From NCBI GenBank assembly GCA_001783035.1, contig MFQK01000037.1, positions 5,995 through 11,127 of the forward strand: a DNA stretch of 5,133 nucleotides. Direction: 5' to 3'. This DNA comes from Candidatus Magasanikbacteria bacterium RIFCSPLOWO2_02_FULL_44_11. Its GTDB lineage: Bacteria; Patescibacteriota; Patescibacteriia; Magasanikbacterales; GWA2-37-8. Below the pieces are notes generated by a model that saw only the letters and a program-made list of their open reading frames with translations, had not been told where the DNA came from and did not search any database. Positions 3,593 through 5,133 of the stretch are shown here, in pieces. Position 1 is the stretch's first letter, and each line of letters starts with the position of its first letter. The position numbers and the translations under genes were made by a program.

Positions 3593-3607
3593 AAAATTCT
3601 GTATACT
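3579..3607 (+). promoter_or_regulatory. Promoter of the Wzy/WaaL-like gene
   Basis: The -35 is TTGTCG (3579-3584, 4/6), then a 17-bp spacer, then the -10 TATACT (3602-3607, 5/6). The predicted start is near 3614, giving a leader of about 33 nt with the purine-rich AAAAAAGAG before the ATG at 3647. Confidence 0.6.
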
Positions 3608-3646
3608 ATGAGTACAAATTTAAGCCAATTCTAAAAAAGAGATTGT

Positions 3647-5133
3647 ATGACCGCATTCCGTGCCTGGATGATAAAATCACTAGATAGCGCCACGTATATT
3701 TTTCTGATTCTGTCTTGCGTTCTCATACCTTTAGTTCTCGACAATTCCTTGTCCAATCCCTATATCCTTTCTAAAACTGCCGCCCTGGCATCGGTCGCCA
3801 TAATCGGCATCGCTTTGTGGATAGTAAGGTCGGCTCTCTCCAAAAGGATTTTGTTCAATCAATTGAAAATTAACACTTTATTCGCGGCGTTTGGTGTCAT
3901 CGCTTTGGCATCGGTACTTTTTTCCGATCATCGTTTGACCTCACTGATCGGCCGCCCCGATTATTTTGTGATTAGCATCGTGACCATCCTCTCAGGTTGG
4001 TTAATTTTTTCTCTGGCGAATTACACCATGACCTCGTTGCCGCGTTGGCAGGGGATAGTCGATACGATTATTGGCACCGGCGCTCTGACCGCCTTAGGCG
4101 CGGCTGCCAAAGTTTTGTTGGATGCCGATGTGTTGGCTGTTATTTCCGGCGGACGGTTCAGCACAATAGATCCTATGAACAGCGTTACGGGTATTTGGTT
4201 CGCGATTATTTTAATTCTCGCTGCCGGACAAATAATAAAAAAAGACATCCCGCATACCAGGACAATTCTTTATGTGGTTGCCATGATTATGACTATGGCT
4301 GTGCTTATAGCTATGAATTATAGTGTTATTTGGTGGCTGCTGGGTATTGGATTGTCCGTACTTGTGGCCTCGAGCAAATTTTTTATCAAAGAAGTGCGTC
4401 TGGGTTGGTTGACGACGGTTTTTGCAATTATCGTCAGTATCGCTTTGATGATTGTGTTTAGTGCGCCAAAAATTTCGTCGCCGATTCCCATGGAAGTTAA
4501 ACTCAATCATGAGTCGTCCTGGGCCATAACCCAAGGCAGCATTTTTTCCGGTCTCAGAAACAGTCTGGTCGGCAACGGGCTCGGCACGTTTTTCCTGGCC
4601 TTCTCGCATTTTCGTGACTCGTCGTTTAATAACGACCCCTACGCTTGGTCGGTGCGTTTTAACCAGCCATCCAGCACATTTCAAGCGTTTTTATCCGAAG
4701 GCGGTTTGGTAATGAGCATTGTCTTTATACTTATTGTATTGTTTGCGACCGGGCATATTATGAAAGCTATAAAAAAAGCGCGCGGAGCAGGCGACCGATC
4801 AACGGTCAAGTTTTTTGCAGACGGATCATTGAATAGCGCTCCGCTGGTCGAAGTGCTGATGATCGGTCTGGCCTGGGCCATGTTGACGGCCGGAATGTTT
4901 TTCTTTTTTTACGGACCGGTTTTGTGGTGGTTATGGTGGCTCTTATTGGGCTGTTTTTTTACAGGGTTATCTTATACAACTCCAGATATTTTTTCCGTTA
5001 AGGAACACCTTGTTGCCGATAACCCGGAGTACACACTGTCCTTGTCTTTTATCGCCATTATTTTTATCGCCATCCTGGGAGTCGGGTGCGTCGGAGGCGC
5101 GCGCGTCTATGCCGCCGAAAGAAATTATTACCG
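3647..5133 (+). CDS. O-antigen ligase/polymerase (Wzy/WaaL)-like membrane protein, 3' partial
   Basis: An open frame of 495 codons plus two bases runs off the window end. It is a polytopic membrane protein with hydrophobic segments near residues 15-33, 43-62, 74-92, 107-125, 178-195, 206-224, 226-243, 253-273, 361-377, 401-423, 424-445 and 475-493. A large extracytoplasmic loop (about 275-360) holds NSLVGNGLGTFFLAFSHFRD (315-334 region) followed by WSVRFNQPSST, the signature seen in Wzy/WaaL-like proteins of Patescibacteria. Such enzymes join or polymerise lipid-linked glycans at the outer face of the membrane. In this group the membrane part is often followed by a soluble TPR tail, and the sequence after the last membrane segment (RVYAAERNYY) could be the beginning of one, but that lies beyond the window. 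The ATG at 3647 is chosen because an in-frame TAA precedes it at 3632. The acceptor and the glycan are unknown. Confidence 0.8.
   Translation, partial: MTAFRAWMIKSLDSATYIFLILSCVLIPLVLDNSLSNPYILSKTAALASVAIIGIALWIVRSALSKRILFNQLKINTLFAAFGVIALASVLFSDHRLTSLIGRPDYFVISIVTILSGWLIFSLANYTMTSLPRWQGIVDTIIGTGALTALGAAAKVLLDADVLAVISGGRFSTIDPMNSVTGIWFAIILILAAGQIIKKDIPHTRTILYVVAMIMTMAVLIAMNYSVIWWLLGIGLSVLVASSKFFIKEVRLGWLTTVFAIIVSIALMIVFSAPKISSPIPMEVKLNHESSWAITQGSIFSGLRNSLVGNGLGTFFLAFSHFRDSSFNNDPYAWSVRFNQPSSTFQAFLSEGGLVMSIVFILIVLFATGHIMKAIKKARGAGDRSTVKFFADGSLNSAPLVEVLMIGLAWAMLTAGMFFFFYGPVLWWLWWLLLGCFFTGLSYTTPDIFSVKEHLVADNPEYTLSLSFIAIIFIAILGVGCVGGARVYAAERNYY

Noticed and set aside
3608..3634. Eight-codon upstream open frame before the Wzy-like gene
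   Set aside because: The predicted transcription start (near 3614) lies after its ATG, so it would not be translated.
4211..4684. 157-residue minus-strand open frame
   Set aside because: It lies wholly inside the strongly membrane-protein-like plus-strand frame. The translation is low-complexity His/Asn/Arg-rich with no family resemblance, typical of an antisense shadow.
1..5133. CRISPR array
   Set aside because: There are no regularly spaced short repeats with unique spacers. The repeats present are palindromes and a two-copy module.

Overview
The window looks like a stretch of chromosome from a small-genome bacterium of the Patescibacteria/CPR (Parcubacteria-like) type. This is inference from several things seen together: neither tRNA gene encodes its CCA end; no start codon has a convincing Shine-Dalgarno sequence; there is a TrmB-type regulator of the archaeal/CPR style; there is a stand-alone single-motif LAGLIDADG protein; and the right end holds a Wzy/WaaL-like polytopic membrane protein whose loop motif is common in that group. 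The standard code (TGA as stop) fits every gene seen.

Left part (1-650): two tandem copies, about 98 bp apart, of a two-hairpin module (a GC-rich terminator-type hairpin plus a GNRA-capped hairpin when read on the minus strand). The leftmost copy sits inside a perfect 17-bp inverted repeat. These lie downstream of rpsT (ribosomal protein S20, minus strand), which has its own good promoter. A set of three nested inverted repeats fills the gap between rpsT and rmuC.

Middle (651-2315): rmuC (minus strand) is divergent from a tRNA-Arg(CCU) - tRNA-Ala(CGC) pair (plus strand) driven by a near-consensus promoter. Two 28-bp perfect palindromes with an identical 22-bp core lie between and after the tRNAs. 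A perfect DnaA box with a second near-match is placed between the tRNA terminator and the second palindrome.

AT-rich middle-right (2044-3646): a LAGLIDADG homing-endonuclease-like gene and, upstream of it, a TrmB-family regulator, both on the minus strand. Five copies of the 8-mer GTGAAACA/TGTTTCAC are scattered through this 1 kb, inside and outside genes. Three of them belong to 14/16-15/16 matches to the bacterial parS consensus TGTTTCACGTGAAACA. Together with the DnaA boxes this suggests an origin-proximal partition region, or else an operator system local to these two genes.

Right part (3647-5133): the start of an O-antigen-ligase/polymerase-like membrane protein running off the window, with a promoter overlapped by a dyad.

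The protein genes do not form one pathway: translation (S20, tRNAs), DNA maintenance (RmuC) and cell-surface glycan chemistry (Wzy/WaaL-like) are ordinary functions. The most interesting material is in the non-coding structure: the palindromes, the covarying hairpin modules, and the DnaA/parS-like cluster.
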